Assembly: GCF_028554725.1 (NCBI RefSeq)
Contig: NC_071671.1
Location: forward strand, 58,459,001 to 58,523,000
Origin: Zeugodacus cucurbitae
Taxonomy: Eukaryota; Arthropoda; Insecta; Diptera; Tephritidae
DNA: 64,000 nucleotides
Direction: 5' to 3'
Shown: piece by piece, positions 28,601 to 36,329 of the stretch
Layout: every line of letters begins with the position of its first letter
Position numbering within the stretch: the first letter of the stretch is position 1
The notes under the pieces: generated by a model
What the model saw: the letters and a program-made list of their open reading frames with translations, nothing else
Told to the model about the DNA's origin: nothing
The model's database searches: none
Program-made: the position numbers and the translations under genes

Positions 28601-29259
28601 TTAATATTTAGCGCGCCATCTTTAAGACACATGCGAATTAACTGACTTTGCGAAGAGCTATTACCCCACTTACTTATAAAGCTGCTACACTAAATACTAA
28701 ATGTTTGCTCTAAATAATCGCACACATACACACAAAATGCCATACTTAGATAAAATATAGCCGAGAGTTAATTGAAGCTGTCAGTTGTCAAGCTCAAGCT
28801 AAACAAAAATTAAAATGGTGACGAGAAAAATAGCACGAAAGAGCAATCTCCATTAAAATGGTGATGGCAAAGCAGTTTTGAAAATGAGAAGAAGACCATG
28901 AGATTGCTGCTGCCTGCGTTTTTCAACATTCAGACACCCTAAAAGTTTTTAGCTAACAGCTAACAGTGATATGTATTCGTTTATATCATCTCACTTACCA
29001 ACAACGCCACATAGCCATGCACGCCATTGTAGGTGCGCAACATCTGATACAGCTCGCCTGTACAATAGTCATGGCATTTAGGCATAGCCGCATCCTGCGT
29101 GTGATTTGGGTATTTGTATTTCTCCACTAGTTTTATGAAATCGCGAAATTCATCGTCGGTTACCAGTTTCTCCCAATTAGACAAATTCACGTTGGGCAAC
29201 AGGTCGGAGGAGAGATAAGCGTGCGCTGCGGCGCTCAATAAAGCGGTATTCGATGACAT
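4284..29259 (-). CDS. Class A neuropeptide GPCR, myosuppressin/FMRFamide-receptor-like orphan (6 coding exons)
   Basis: Seven-transmembrane receptor, expected at the plasma membrane and coupled to G proteins. Coding exons (minus strand): 29259-28999, 20188-20017, 19739-19613, 16554-16366, 8294-8082, 4605-4284. All junctions are GT-AG and phases agree, giving 1284 nt, 427 residues plus TGA. Exon 1 gives an extracellular N-terminus with sequons (NLS, NHT) and the start of TM1; exon 2 finishes TM1 and TM2 (ILKWLAIADMFVMIEYIPF); exon 3 is TM3 ending LAIWRYVAIR; exon 4 is TM4 and loop 2; exon 5 is TM5 and the third inner loop; exon 6 is TM6-TM7 (TEFPQGILGLLSG; NAAVGFVLYGLMS) and the tail. The lack of NPxxY and the TEFPQGI and IWRYVAI motifs are typical of the insect DmsR/SPR/FMRFaR-like group (family knowledge). 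The C-terminus TTCV fits a class I PDZ ligand. The start ATG has A at -3. The ligand cannot be named; the closest fly relatives may be orphan receptors of this group. Confidence 0.93.
4716..5399. mobile_element. 684-bp inverted-repeat element ending in TTAA (piggyBac-like MITE?)
   Basis: The left end TTAAGGGGTTACATGGG pairs with the right end ...GTAACCCCTTAA; 18 of the terminal 20 bases match. No transposase frame. TTAA at both ends could be a piggyBac-type target duplication or simply part of the repeat. One-sided similar ends occur at 58893 (CTTAAGGGGTTAGG) and 63533 (GGAACCCCTTAA). Confidence 0.65.
5400..6609. other. Noncoding, no recognised feature
   Basis: Unique AT-rich intron DNA between GPCR exons 5 and 6. 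Reading frames at 6123-6335 and 6307-6498 show no domain or splice support. Confidence 0.5.
6610..7925 (-). mobile_element. DINE-like element, family B, with six ~153-bp internal repeats
   Basis: It runs from 'aacgttaacttcggctgtac' to 'gttcagggtataaaa', in reverse orientation to the relative at 50769-51480. The unit containing 'ccatacaagcccttgattcc' starts at 6872, 7025, 7180, 7334, 7486 and 7621. The 'gacagacggacatggc' tract matches the PyPu tract of DINE-1/INE-1 elements (family knowledge; the assignment is inference). No protein. Confidence 0.75.
8082..8294 (-). CDS. GPCR coding exon 5 (TM5 and intracellular loop 3)
   Basis: Acceptor TTATAG, donor GTGCGT. 213 nt. TM5 reads INFWIHSVIIKLLPCCILTV; the loop is basic and polar (CEASKRKQKLKEYNNPTKTG). 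An 8-kb intron separates it from exon 4 and contains the nested secreted-protein gene and the cysteine-rich repeat array. Confidence 0.92.
8938..9194 (-). CDS. Candidate secreted micro-peptide gene, array copy 1
   Basis: Part A, 9194-9066, is an intact frame beginning MHICFYNAIAVASFIFPIR, signal-peptide-like, then QCNVPGEHKQQ. A possible donor GTAGGT sits inside it; otherwise it stops after 42 residues. Part B, 9009-8938, carries NVCCYAKECDCGTHFCC after an acceptor-like CATAG, and the frame stays open to 8773. I could not find a donor/acceptor pair that joins A to B in the right phase, so the gene model is incomplete. Six cysteines (CC..C.C..CC) suggest a disulphide-bonded secreted peptide; no known family recognised. 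Confidence 0.35.
9235..9249. repeat. (TATG)n microsatellite
   Basis: About four tandem TATG units between array copies 1 and 2. Confidence 0.7.
9413..9485 (-). pseudogene. Cys-rich micro-ORF, array copy 2 (start codon lost)
   Basis: The NVCC...FCC block is identical to copy 1. In the upstream part the ATG of copy 1 is replaced by ACC, while the signal-like frame (AIAVASFIFPIRIQC) is otherwise intact. It is either a decayed duplicate or uses another start. Confidence 0.35.
9866..9941 (-). pseudogene. Cys-rich micro-ORF, array copy 3
   Basis: The same NVCCYAKECDCGTHFCC core, ending directly in TAG TAG. Against copy 1 the core differs at four sites, all synonymous third positions (GTT/GTG, TAT/TAC, GAT/GAC, ACC/ACT). 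A signal-like frame just upstream (MKILICTIMLTI) is broken by an in-frame TGA, so this copy may be dead. Confidence 0.4.
10162..10260 (-). CDS. Diverged Cys-rich exon, array copy 4
   Basis: Following TTTATTTTAG, the frame reads GTPWTIGTNVCCSNKIMHGA, then CDGCCLFFLCAC and TAG. It keeps the NVCC start but a different cysteine spacing. An upstream segment near 10450 resembles part A of copies 1-2 (SNVPSVHKQLV) but has no clear start. Confidence 0.3.
   Translation of the reverse strand, partial: GTPWTIGTNVCCSNKIMHGACDGCCLFFLCAC
10670..10678 (+). promoter_or_regulatory. Candidate TATA box of the nested secreted-protein gene
   Basis: TATATAAAA at this position would place transcription start near 10700 and leave a 5' UTR of about 100 nt before the ATG at 10801. 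The surroundings are AT-rich, so chance matches are common. Confidence 0.35.
10801..11526 (+). CDS. Small secreted cysteine-rich protein, nested in GPCR intron
   Basis: Three exons: 10801-10848, 10911-11165, 11365-11526, with donors GTAAGT and GTGAGT and acceptors TTTGCAG and TACTACAG. All junctions are phase 0; total 154 residues plus TGA. Exon 1 is a typical signal peptide (MFKILIVLVAFTSSYY). The mature part (ICNGAQSELVNFWYTCDF...) is polar, probably helical, with eight cysteines: five in exon 2 and three in exon 3 (QCYV, KCII, NCFT). An extracellular or glandular product is inferred. I do not recognise the family: the cysteine spacing does not fit odorant-binding proteins, serpins or defensins. 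It lies on the opposite strand inside the intron between GPCR coding exons 4 and 5, next to the cysteine-rich repeat array. A TATA-like box lies 123 bp before the ATG. Confidence 0.82.
11527..13504. other. Intron DNA right of nested gene, nothing recognised
   Basis: AT-rich and largely unique. Poly(A) signals for the nested gene are not clear. Small frames at 11831 and 12664 have no support. Confidence 0.5.
13505..14680 (+). mobile_element. DINE-like element, family A, copy 1
   Basis: Starts 'tttttatactctcgcaac' and ends with a tail 'ttccttacttgtt'. It has the 'gtctgtctgtccgtctg' tract, 'ccacgcccacaaaatgg' and 'cccacctcccatacaaagg' boxes found in all family-A copies. It abuts copy 2 head to tail. 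Confidence 0.8.
14681..15690 (+). mobile_element. DINE-like element, family A, copy 2 (tandem with copy 1)
   Basis: Same ends as copy 1 and follows it directly in the same orientation, separated only by a T-run. Several internal deletions make it about 170 bp shorter. Confidence 0.8.
15691..16365. other. Intron DNA, nothing recognised
   Basis: AT-rich sequence leading up to the donor of GPCR exon 4; no ORF or inverted repeat noticed. Confidence 0.5.
16366..16554 (-). CDS. GPCR coding exon 4 (TM4 and extracellular loop 2)
   Basis: Acceptor TTTCAG, donor GTGAGT. 189 nt, encoding HPHGRFAAFLLSHC, a hydrophobic TM4 (AIVFSFIVSPIVCFPTLFVF) and a polar loop ending DKDTQLY. The phase matches both neighbours. 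Confidence 0.92.
16555..18053. other. Intron DNA between GPCR exons 3 and 4
   Basis: Noncoding, with short 'acatatgtat' runs. Reading frames at 17240-17560 and 17762-17953 show no domain. Confidence 0.5.
18054..18565 (-). mobile_element. DINE-like element, family A, copy 3 (truncated)
   Basis: Begins 'accgaacattttatactc' and keeps only the first ~510 bp of the reverse-oriented element ('ccgaaatcggact'-type boxes). The 'cttacttgtt' tail is missing. Confidence 0.7.
18595..18757. mobile_element. Small mariner-type inverted-repeat element, 163 bp
   Basis: Left end TTAGGTTTACAAC after TA, right end GGAAGCAAAGTTGTAGACA. The interior ('ataaaaacggttacaaaaatg', 'ccagtgcttgaccctaga') matches the copy at 63681 but is shorter. 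Confidence 0.7.
18758..19612. other. Intron DNA with isolated TATA-like motif
   Basis: TATATAAAAG at 19286-19295 looks like a plus-strand core promoter, but the first ATG downstream (19378) opens only 13 codons. No gene called. Confidence 0.35.
19613..19739 (-). CDS. GPCR coding exon 3 (TM3)
   Basis: Acceptor CTTTCAG and donor GTATAT. 127 nt, completing the Gly codon from exon 2 and ending in AG that joins A of exon 4 to make Arg. It translates to EKDFSYAWAVFVLF, then HMHFTQVLHTISIGLTVTLA and IWRYVAI, the TM3 end that replaces DRY in this receptor group. Confidence 0.92.
20017..20188 (-). CDS. GPCR coding exon 2 (TM1-TM2)
   Basis: Acceptor CAG at 20191-20189, donor GTAGGA from 20016. 172 nt, entering in phase 0 and leaving in phase 1. 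It translates to ICIFGTIANILNIIVLTKKD followed by TM2 LAIADMFVMIEYIPF. It is too short, and lacks an internal ATG context, to stand out as an ORF; it was recognised by family motifs. Confidence 0.92.
20192..21370. other. Intron DNA with probable old repeat (20460-20830)
   Basis: The section 'aaaactactgtgccgatttc' to 'tcgcagctgcttgctg' is more GC-rich than its surroundings and has the style of insect interspersed repeats, but I could not name it. A minus-strand frame of 105 codons (20803-20486) has no recognised domain. Confidence 0.35.
21375..21915 (+). pseudogene. Non-LTR retrotransposon relic, RT C-terminus (catalytic box deleted)
   Basis: Two adjacent frames with one stop between them (TAA near 21636). 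It encodes CDFFNLMLEKIKRAAELNRE, then KSVQLLADAEAWPMS, FERKVLRKIYGPL, QRIKRQRLRWLGHVFRMDE, GKGRPPLRWKD and a GAAGAAGAA-type end. In full-length relatives YADD and about 130 further residues separate QLLA from AEAW; here the two are fused. Jockey/I/R1-type affiliation is not resolved. Confidence 0.85.
21916..22964. other. Intron DNA with (TG)n tract
   Basis: No gene seen. A (TG)11-12 microsatellite lies at 22539-22561; the frames crossing it are low-complexity. Confidence 0.5.
22965..23700 (-). pseudogene. Mariner transposase relic, interrupted by a 58-bp element
   Basis: Broken minus-strand frames carry mariner signatures in order: RRS*ITKNEPFQKLINTAN, WIPYDN, RKRTWLNHDKAARTVVQ, YCQQLERLKEAI, GVVFHRGN, CPREACENRF, SSKCQQVIEQSSVYL. 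Frameshifts and stops are frequent. The second catalytic Asp region (FHRGN) has D changed to G. The 58-bp element at 23464-23521 sits between TAN and WIPYDN. Confidence 0.8.
23464..23521. mobile_element. 58-bp micro-element, mariner-type ends only
   Basis: TA, then TTAGGTCTACAA, an A-run of about 20, then CGACGGAAGCAAAGTTGTAG and ACCTAA, TA. The ends match the 163-bp copy at 18595 and the longer copy at 63681. It is inserted in the mariner relic with a TA duplication. Confidence 0.8.
23701..25614. other. Intron DNA, no gene supported
   Basis: It includes (AT)n at 24457-24477 and a less AT-rich patch at 24990-25260 with overlapping frames on both strands but no domain or splice evidence. Confidence 0.45.
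25615..26806 (+). pseudogene. LINE 5' region and ORF1 (DUF4780-like), 3'-truncated
   Basis: A GC-rich block, unlike its surroundings. The frame 26097-26858 (253 codons) starts MNSREDGAISHDEWKRVAAA; the middle part (EEILRYCNPSLLVQDWKVIR, YRQALILLNKESLGPL, ISYGFEKVVLRV) resembles the DUF4780-type ORF1 of fly non-LTR elements. The upstream 480 bp looks like a 5' UTR. From about 26807 the sequence switches to DINE family A, so the last ~17 codons (HCHAHKMVKTENT) are repeat-derived and no RT follows. Confidence 0.7.
26807..27664 (+). mobile_element. DINE-like element, family A, copy 4 (5'-truncated)
   Basis: Begins inside the element at 'gccacgcccacaaaatggtg', ends 'ttccttacttgtt'. It directly continues the LINE ORF1. 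Confidence 0.8.
27665..28078. other. Short spacer, nothing recognised
   Basis: AT-rich DNA between a DINE copy and a MITE. Confidence 0.5.
28079..28392. mobile_element. 314-bp MITE with perfect 18-bp terminal inverted repeats
   Basis: The ends TATAGCCTTTTCGCACAG and CTGTGCGAAAAGGCTATA are perfect complements. Subterminal 'ggttaattgatcaattaac' also occurs in the copies at 52065 and 53082. No coding frame; the superfamily is not identified. Confidence 0.8.
28393..28998. other. Intron DNA next to GPCR exon 1
   Basis: No repeat or gene recognised. Confidence 0.5.
28999..29259 (-). CDS. GPCR coding exon 1 (extracellular N-terminus, start of TM1)
   Basis: Encodes residues 1-87, beginning MSSNTALLSAAAHAYLSSDL. 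There is no obvious cleavable signal peptide; TM1 starts at GYVALL. It holds two N-glycosylation sequons and the pair of cysteines in PKCHDYC. The donor GTAAGT follows at 28998 in phase 0. The next intron is 8.8 kb. Confidence 0.92.
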
Positions 29260-29377
29260 CTTGTTGTTTTTGTATTTATTTTCGCTTCTGGTTAAACGCG
29301 TTTGTCCTTGTTAAAAATTGTCAGAAATGAACTTTTTCATTGCCTGGGTGAATAAGTGCAAAAATATGTTCGGCGAA
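29260..29377 (-). other. GPCR 5' UTR part of exon 1 with upstream ORF
   Basis: The minus strand shows TTTGCTTTTTCCAG at 29378-29391, a good acceptor, so this leader is spliced to at least one exon further right that I could not find. A nine-residue upstream ORF (MKKFISDNF, stop) runs 29340-29311, entirely before the main ATG. Confidence 0.6.
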
Positions 29378-29380
29378 CTG

Positions 29381-30878
29381 GAAAAAGCAAAAGAAACATA
29401 TGTACTTCGGTTAGAATTTGTAATTTGTTTGCGCTTAGATTTGGGGTTAGATTTAAAATTTATGTGACATATGAAATATAGTAAAAGTAATACGTGAGTT
29501 AGCTTCTTCAATTTTAAACAACATACATATGTATACTGTGTCCAAAAAATAAGGTGACATTTGAATTTAAACTGCTCGCGTCGAAGGATTTGAGAATTAT
29601 TTTTTTTTTAGGTTGGTAGTACTGTCAGTCACATTTATGTCAAATTTCATGTCAAAATATTCATTAGAGTTTGAGATACGTGTCGTTTTGTGAGCTGTAT
29701 TCAGTTCCGGGCACAGGTATATGAATGTTTGACATCGACTTGTCAGAGCGTATCTGAGTGTGTTGAACTTTAGTGTTTCATAAACTAAACTGCAGATGAC
29801 TAAAATAAATAAGAGAAGAAACTTAATTTTGGAAAAATTAATTTCTAAAATGATCTTAAATTGAGGGACAGCTGAACAAAAAAATATGTTGGCAATTTGT
29901 AAGCATAATAAGATTTGTGTTTAGTTTTCGTTATACTGGTTTTAAAGCAACTGGGTCAACCCGATCAGAAATACCAGGAATCGAAATTAACCGGCTCTAC
30001 AGATTTATTATAATCTCAAAGCTCTTCGGCGACACATAGAGTCTCTCGATTTATACCTAGGTACCACAAATGGCTGCTGTTTTAACTGTCCAAGTGGGAA
30101 TCAATCTCGAAACCTAATCTAAGCTGACCGATTAAAGGTATACATAAATATAAACAATTTTATTGTGAAAAAATGTATTAAATCTTAGATGAAAATGTAT
30201 ACCGGTAATGTCCAGTATTGTCATAGCACAACTCTATCTAGTATGCTACTATCAAATCTGGCTTAATATCATCTCTGGTATATTTACCTTAAAGTCAGAT
30301 GAACTTCTGAAAGTTGGTATGGTAGAGAACAATATCGGGGATTAATATGTCTTCCATGATCATCATATACCGAATGATCATGGAAGACATTGACAGATTT
30401 TGATTTTTTCAATTTCGCATTAGATTTCTATGGGACTAAGAAAAATTTATTCATAAGAAAAATCAAATCACAATATGTTATTTATTACATACATATGTAA
30501 ATTCATTCCATTAAAAGATGTAAAATCAATAAAAGCGTATGATAGCTCTGAAATATAGTTCGAATTCGAAATTTATGTGGAAACAATTGTTAAATATAGA
30601 TGTATAAAATGACTTTCTATGGAGAGTATACGAGGTCTTAGTATAATCTTGGGTATTTTCAAACTTATTTTTCAAAATCAAGGCGGTTGTTTCTGAGTTG
30701 TGACTTTGCATCTTGTATATGTAACCGATTCATATGTAGCCCAAACGTATACTACTTATCGAAATTCCCTTGTACAAAGTTTGGTTAAAGTTATCTAGTT
30801 CAAAAGAGTTTTCAAAACATTCCGATATCAAATCTTTTATATTTGTGATCTATATCCAATGTTAGAAATACATTTTAT
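29381..30878. other. Sequence upstream of GPCR leader exon; possible mariner end and a hairpin
   Basis: 'tgtccaaaaaataaggtgac' at about 29538 resembles a mariner-type terminal repeat, with no transposase recognised behind it. A 17-bp perfect inverted repeat lies at 30347-30390. No exon found, although the GPCR transcript should start in or beyond this stretch. Confidence 0.4.
30347..30390. repeat. 17-bp perfect inverted repeat, 10-nt loop
   Basis: ATGTCTTCCATGATCAT (30347-30363) and its exact complement at 30374-30390. Confidence 0.9.
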
Positions 30879-32278
30879 TTTTATACTCTCGCAACCTGCA
30901 CAGAGTATAATAGTTTTGTTCACATAACGGTTGTTTGTGTCACCAAGAAATATAAGAGTTAGATATGGGGTTATATATACATAAATGATCAGGATGACGA
31001 GTGGAGTTAAAATCCGGATGTCTGTCTGTCCGTCCGTCCGTGCAAGCGATAACTTGAGTAAAAATTAAGATATCTTAATGAAACTTGGAACACATATTCA
31101 TTGGCACCCTGAGGAGGTTGCTTTCGAAAATGGGCAAAATCGGTCCACTGCCACGCCCACAAAATGGAGGAAACCGAAAACCTATACAGTGTCATAACTA
31201 AGCCATAAATAAAGTTACGAAAATCAAATTTGGAACATAGGATCCCATTAGGGAGGGGCACATTTGGATGTAATTTTTTTGGAAAAGTGGGCGTGACCCC
31301 GCCCCCAAATAGGTTTTTTGTATATAACTCGCAAACCAATAAAGCTATATAAACCAAACTTTCTGCAGTCGTTTCTTTTAGCCATTTCCTTATACAGTCC
31401 AAAAATGAAAGAAATCGGATAATAACCACGCCCACCTCCCATACAAAGGTTATGTTGAAAATTACTAAAAGTGGGTTAACTCCCTAACGAAAAACGTAAG
31501 AAACACCCAATTTTACATAAGAAATGGCAGAAGGAAGCTGCACTGAGATTTTTTTACAAAATGGAAAATGGGCGTGGCGTCGCCCACTTATGGGTCAAAA
31601 ACCATAGCTCAGGAACTACTCGACCGATTTCAATGAAATTCGGTATATAACACTTTCTTGACACCCTGATGACACGGGTGGAATATGGGCGAAATCGGTT
31701 CACAACTACGTCTACTTCCCATATAGCTCAATTTTGAATTCCATCTGATTCGTTCACTTTATAATGTATCCATAAGGAACCAATGAAGCTAGCGGAATAA
31801 AACTTTGCACAGATACTGTATTTGAGCTGTGACATCACTTGTGACATCACTTGATATCGAACATGAAGAACTCAGTGCCTAAGGTTAATTTTTCACCGAA
31901 AATATAGGTAAATCCCTCAGATATTTTAATGTAATTCATTCCCTCTGAATTTTTTTCTTATAACAGTTTCTCTCTGTACCTGAAATGGTAAAAATCGGGT
32001 CATAACTTCCCCCAGATCCCACATACCTAATTATAAGTAATATTAAATTAAGTGAGCGTATAGTCTTCGATACATTGTATCTTGGTGGTGAAAACGAGTG
32101 AAATCGGTTTAGGAATTACCTCAGTCCCCATATACTATTTATGATGATTTTCGTTATTCTATTGAACTTTATACCAAATATATGGGTCGACTTGTGTTAT
32201 CTTTATAAAATTACATCAATAAATTGCGAGAGTATAAAATGTTCGGTTGCACCCGAACTTAGCCCTTCCTTACTTGTT
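30879..32278 (+). mobile_element. DINE-like element, family A, copy 5 (longest)
   Basis: About 1.4 kb from 'tttatactctcgcaacctg' to 'cccttccttacttgtt' and the best full-length reference here. It contains a 142-codon minus-strand frame that recurs in other copies, which I regard as noncoding. Confidence 0.85.
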
Positions 32279-33237
32279 TTTAATATATATTTTTACATCT
32301 AAAGTTAATTTTTCAATAAAAATTGTGATAATTTTTCTTCAAAAAGTTATGTACTGTAAAATCCACACTGTACTCATAATTCTTAAATGCCATTTCGATA
32401 AAGTTGGAAGCGTACAAAATAACAGGACCCGCAGCGGGTCGCAATCATTTGTCGCTCGCCATTAAAATCTCAATTAATTTCCCGTCAACATTGCGTGCAT
32501 TAATTGCGGCAATTAAAGTCGCAAGATTGGACGATTTATGGTGCTAATTTAAATGGTCGACGGTCTGGGTGTGCGCATAACCTGTTGACCTGAAATCAAT
32601 ACCATTGCAGCTGTACACATAATTGCCATACATAATTGCTGTATCTACTTTATAGATATGTTTGTATATATGTGTATAATAAACATTTTAATAGTTTAAT
32701 TTAATTACAGATCTCTTATATGAAAATTAATATTTATTTATTTGCTTGTTTGTCTTGAATGCGCGCCAGTACTGTTCATATTATTTCGCGCAATTTGTGC
32801 AATTGAATTTTTGGTTTTGCACAAGCACAAGTAGTAATTATGGTTTTAATTCGGGGTATATATTGGTAAAATTGTCTCGCTGGTTCGTATTGAAGTCCAT
32901 TTACTAGCAGAGCTACTGCTGGATTTGACTTACCCCAGAAAAACTATTCTAACTGTTTCTAATAACATGACCTAAGCGGCCAATATTATTCGGACATTAA
33001 AAGTTCGGTATATGAAAGTTCTTATTTTAAGTATCGTAAGCCTTGTTTACACCTCTATTGGAACCACTAATTACTTAGACCATTGATATGGAAGTAGATA
33101 ATCAAAAATGGGGAAATATTTAGATGTACCGCGACTTATTGAGCATAGCCTGTCTACATTCTTAACAGGAATGAGAGATTAAAGTACGTCTGACAGTTTT
33201 GTTCTTGACGTCATGAACAAAAAAAGCGGATTTGACC
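32279..33237. other. Noncoding, moderately complex sequence
   Basis: 32420-32600 is less AT-rich ('cccgcagcgggtcgcaat' includes the palindrome CCCGCAGCGGG); possibly regulatory, nothing specific recognised. Confidence 0.4.
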
Positions 33238-33882
33238 TAGAGTCCATTGAAAGTTCAAAACCCTAATATTAAGTATATGGGAGATAGATAAAGTTATGAT
33301 CCGATTTCACACATTTTTGGCACGGCGACAATTATTAGAAGAAAAGTATTCCCTCGGAATTTCTTCAAAATATCCGAGAGACTTACTTATATTTTCGGTA
33401 AAAAAATTAATTCGAATCTCTGAGGTCATCATATTCGATATGTGAGGCCTTGAATACTTATGGTCCGATTTCGGCGACATCCGACATCTTCACTAGTGCT
33501 TACTTTATATATTGTAAATTAAACAATTCAGGTTGACTTCAAAGTCCTGGTATATGGGAAGTAGGCGTGGTTGTGAACCATTTTCATAACATATCATTAG
33601 GATACCAGGAGTATGTTATGAACTGAATTTCATTGAAATTGGTCGAATAGTTTCTGAGATATGGTTTTTGACTCATAAATGCGCGGAGCCACATCCATAT
33701 AAAATTGTGTTTATCAATTTGAGTGCAGCCCTCCTTTACCATCTTTATACTGAAATAAAAGCATTTTTTAATAAATTTCAACATAACCTTTGTATGAGAA
33801 GTGGGCGTGGTTACAATCGGATTTCCTCAATTTTATACTGTATAGAAGTGCCTGAAGGAAACGATTCTAGAAAGTTTGGTTG
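33238..33882 (-). mobile_element. DINE-like element, family A, copy 6 (fragment)
   Basis: A reverse-oriented internal piece without either end ('gagtccattgaaagttcaaa' to 'gaaagtttggttg'). Confidence 0.75.
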
Positions 33883-36329
33883 ATGATTGATACATGTTCT
33901 TTTATTATACTTTCTCTTAGTGCTTAACCCTGAACACAGTACTATTAGCTTTGATGGCACGATATATGATTTCATAATACAAAGACTACCAAATCTATAA
34001 ACAAATCTTCCTTGATAATAAATTAAATTCTTCCTTTAATATAATTTAAGCAGCATTGTTCTATATATACATATATATGTTAATTAACAACCAAACGCAA
34101 CCAACATTTAATTAAGGCGTTGCTAGCCACCCACAAATTTCGACAATTAGCCATTTCGTGCTATTAGGGTGGACATGTTACTAATTAACTTAATTAAGAG
34201 GCAGCCTGAAATGCACATAACCTATAATTATAGCACAGCTACGAAATTTAATATTAAAGATTAGATGAGTTTAATAAATTGAATGCTACTTAGAACAATG
34301 ATTACGGCATTGGAGAAGACCATAAATTCATAAAGAAAATAGTCAAATGAGAAAAAAAGCAAAATAAATCGTATAGAAATGTATGTATTGCAACTAACTA
34401 GCTGATCAGACAGAACGAATCTCTGGAGACATAATTAGTGCAAGACACGTGATTGTTTTTGCTGTTCTTATTTTTGTATTCTTTGCTGTTATTGTTATTG
34501 TTGTTTACGTACTATTACCTGGCAGCTGTCAAACAGCAACTTTATTAATAAGCATTAACACATGACTTTGCCATTCTCAGTGAATCGGTGTGTGTAGTGG
34601 CGGCGGTGAAGAGGTGGCGTAAGAGTGTTGAGTTGGCGGCAAAATGACGGCACGTGCGGATGCTCACGCCAACAATTGCATACTATATTCTATGTTATAC
34701 TATATTTTTGTTGTTGTTGTTGTTTTTATCTATGATTTCGTTTTCATAATCAATTCTACATTCAATATTCTTCTACAAATTCGTATATATTTGTAAAAAT
34801 CATATATATAAATGACATATGTATACACTCTTGTTATAGCAGACAGTCCTCGAGCGATGCTATCGCCATCAATTTGGTGAGTGCACACGAATGAGTAAAA
34901 TTGATTGCAACATCTTTTTGCTGCACAATTGTGAAACCAAAAATAAATAAATATATTTTGCCATATTTGATTTTTTTACAACAACAACAGTACCACGCAA
35001 TTGCTGCATTTCATGTTGAAAGCTACAGCTACAGCTCAGGTGGTTGCAGACTACATGTGTACCAGCAGCAGTGATGGTTTTTGGTGGAAATATTCAAATA
35101 CATGCATATATAATATTTTCGAAAATGATGGCAATGATCGATCAATGTCGAATTTGCAGTGAATGGAGGTGTTGCTGCTGCCACAGCTTGTTATTTTTTT
35201 TTTTTTTTTTTTTTTTTTTGTTGGCGAAAAAAGCTTTCTGCATTTAAATAGCTGTCAGTTTGTAGGTGTGTTGACAGCTGTGGACTGGTGAACAGACACG
35301 GACAGTTGATAACTGCAAGCTATAAGCGTCATAAATTGTATTTTTATGTTTCTCGCTGCTTTTAACGAATTTTATGCTTCAATTTTTATTAAAATTGGTA
35401 CCAATTTTATTTTTATTTTTTAATATTTTCCATTTAAAAACTGCCTGCAGCGCTTTGGGAGCGCAACAAACACTTATCAGGCTTGTTAATCATAAAAAAT
35501 ATGACCGTTTTTATTGCCAACAATTTGTTGATGTGGCACACACATACAAGCGCCCACAGTGAGAAGTGTCAAAAATGTTTTGTTAATTGACTAGAGTTGG
35601 TGGCTTTTCGCTGCGTCAGTCGCTGCTGTGTCACTTTTGACGTCTTTTGCATATTTTTGCAACTTTTCATAATTCACCCGCTCTGCTTGCTTCGTTTCTC
35701 GGTTTCTCGTTAAGCGCACAAAACGCATGCAAATCTATTTGCGGCAAGCTTATGACAGCTACATATATGTGTGCTCTATATAATTGGACTACTGGCATGA
35801 TATCAGTAACTTTGAATGTCAAATCGCTTATATATATTTTACATTCATACATTTCAACTGGCACTTCGATTTGCCAATGTCACAATGGCGACAGTTAAAA
35901 ATGTCAAAAATTTTAATACAAATGTGTCAACATTCACTCAATTGCATGCGGAGCAATTCATTAACTTATGAGTTGTGAGGGTCATTTGTGCCGCTTTGGT
36001 GGCTAACAAAATGGCAGAAAGTACTGTTAAGGCTTGCAGAATGATTTAATGCTGTAGAATGTTAATTAAGATTTGGATCTAGGATTTTCAGAAAATATTT
36101 TTTTTTTAGCTTAAAGTACACTTTAGTGTTGTAAAAATCTCACTCAATTGATAAAATAAATAAAAAAAAACTTTAGAATTTTCAGCCGACAAATTTGAGA
36201 GCTTTACAGCTAGTTTACTCGTGTTTAAACGGTTTAAAATCGTCATATCCCGTTAGTGGAAAAATGATTTTGAAAATATAAAATGTGAAATTATACTTCA
36301 AATGTTAAAAGAAGATAAAAGGAGATTAA
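33883..36329. other. Noncoding stretch with T26 run and one microexon-like site
   Basis: Poly(T) of about 26 at 35194-35219. At 34847-34876, plus strand, AGCAGACAG precedes and GTGAGT follows a 30-nt block reading SSSDAIAINL; with no flanking exons it is not called a gene. The 34550-34680 and 35560-35770 stretches are less AT-rich and could be regulatory. Confidence 0.35.

Noticed and set aside
31007..31435. 142-codon minus-strand ORF
   Set aside because: Lies wholly in a DINE-like repeat and recurs in other copies with stops; includes the GTCTGTCCG tract read as protein.
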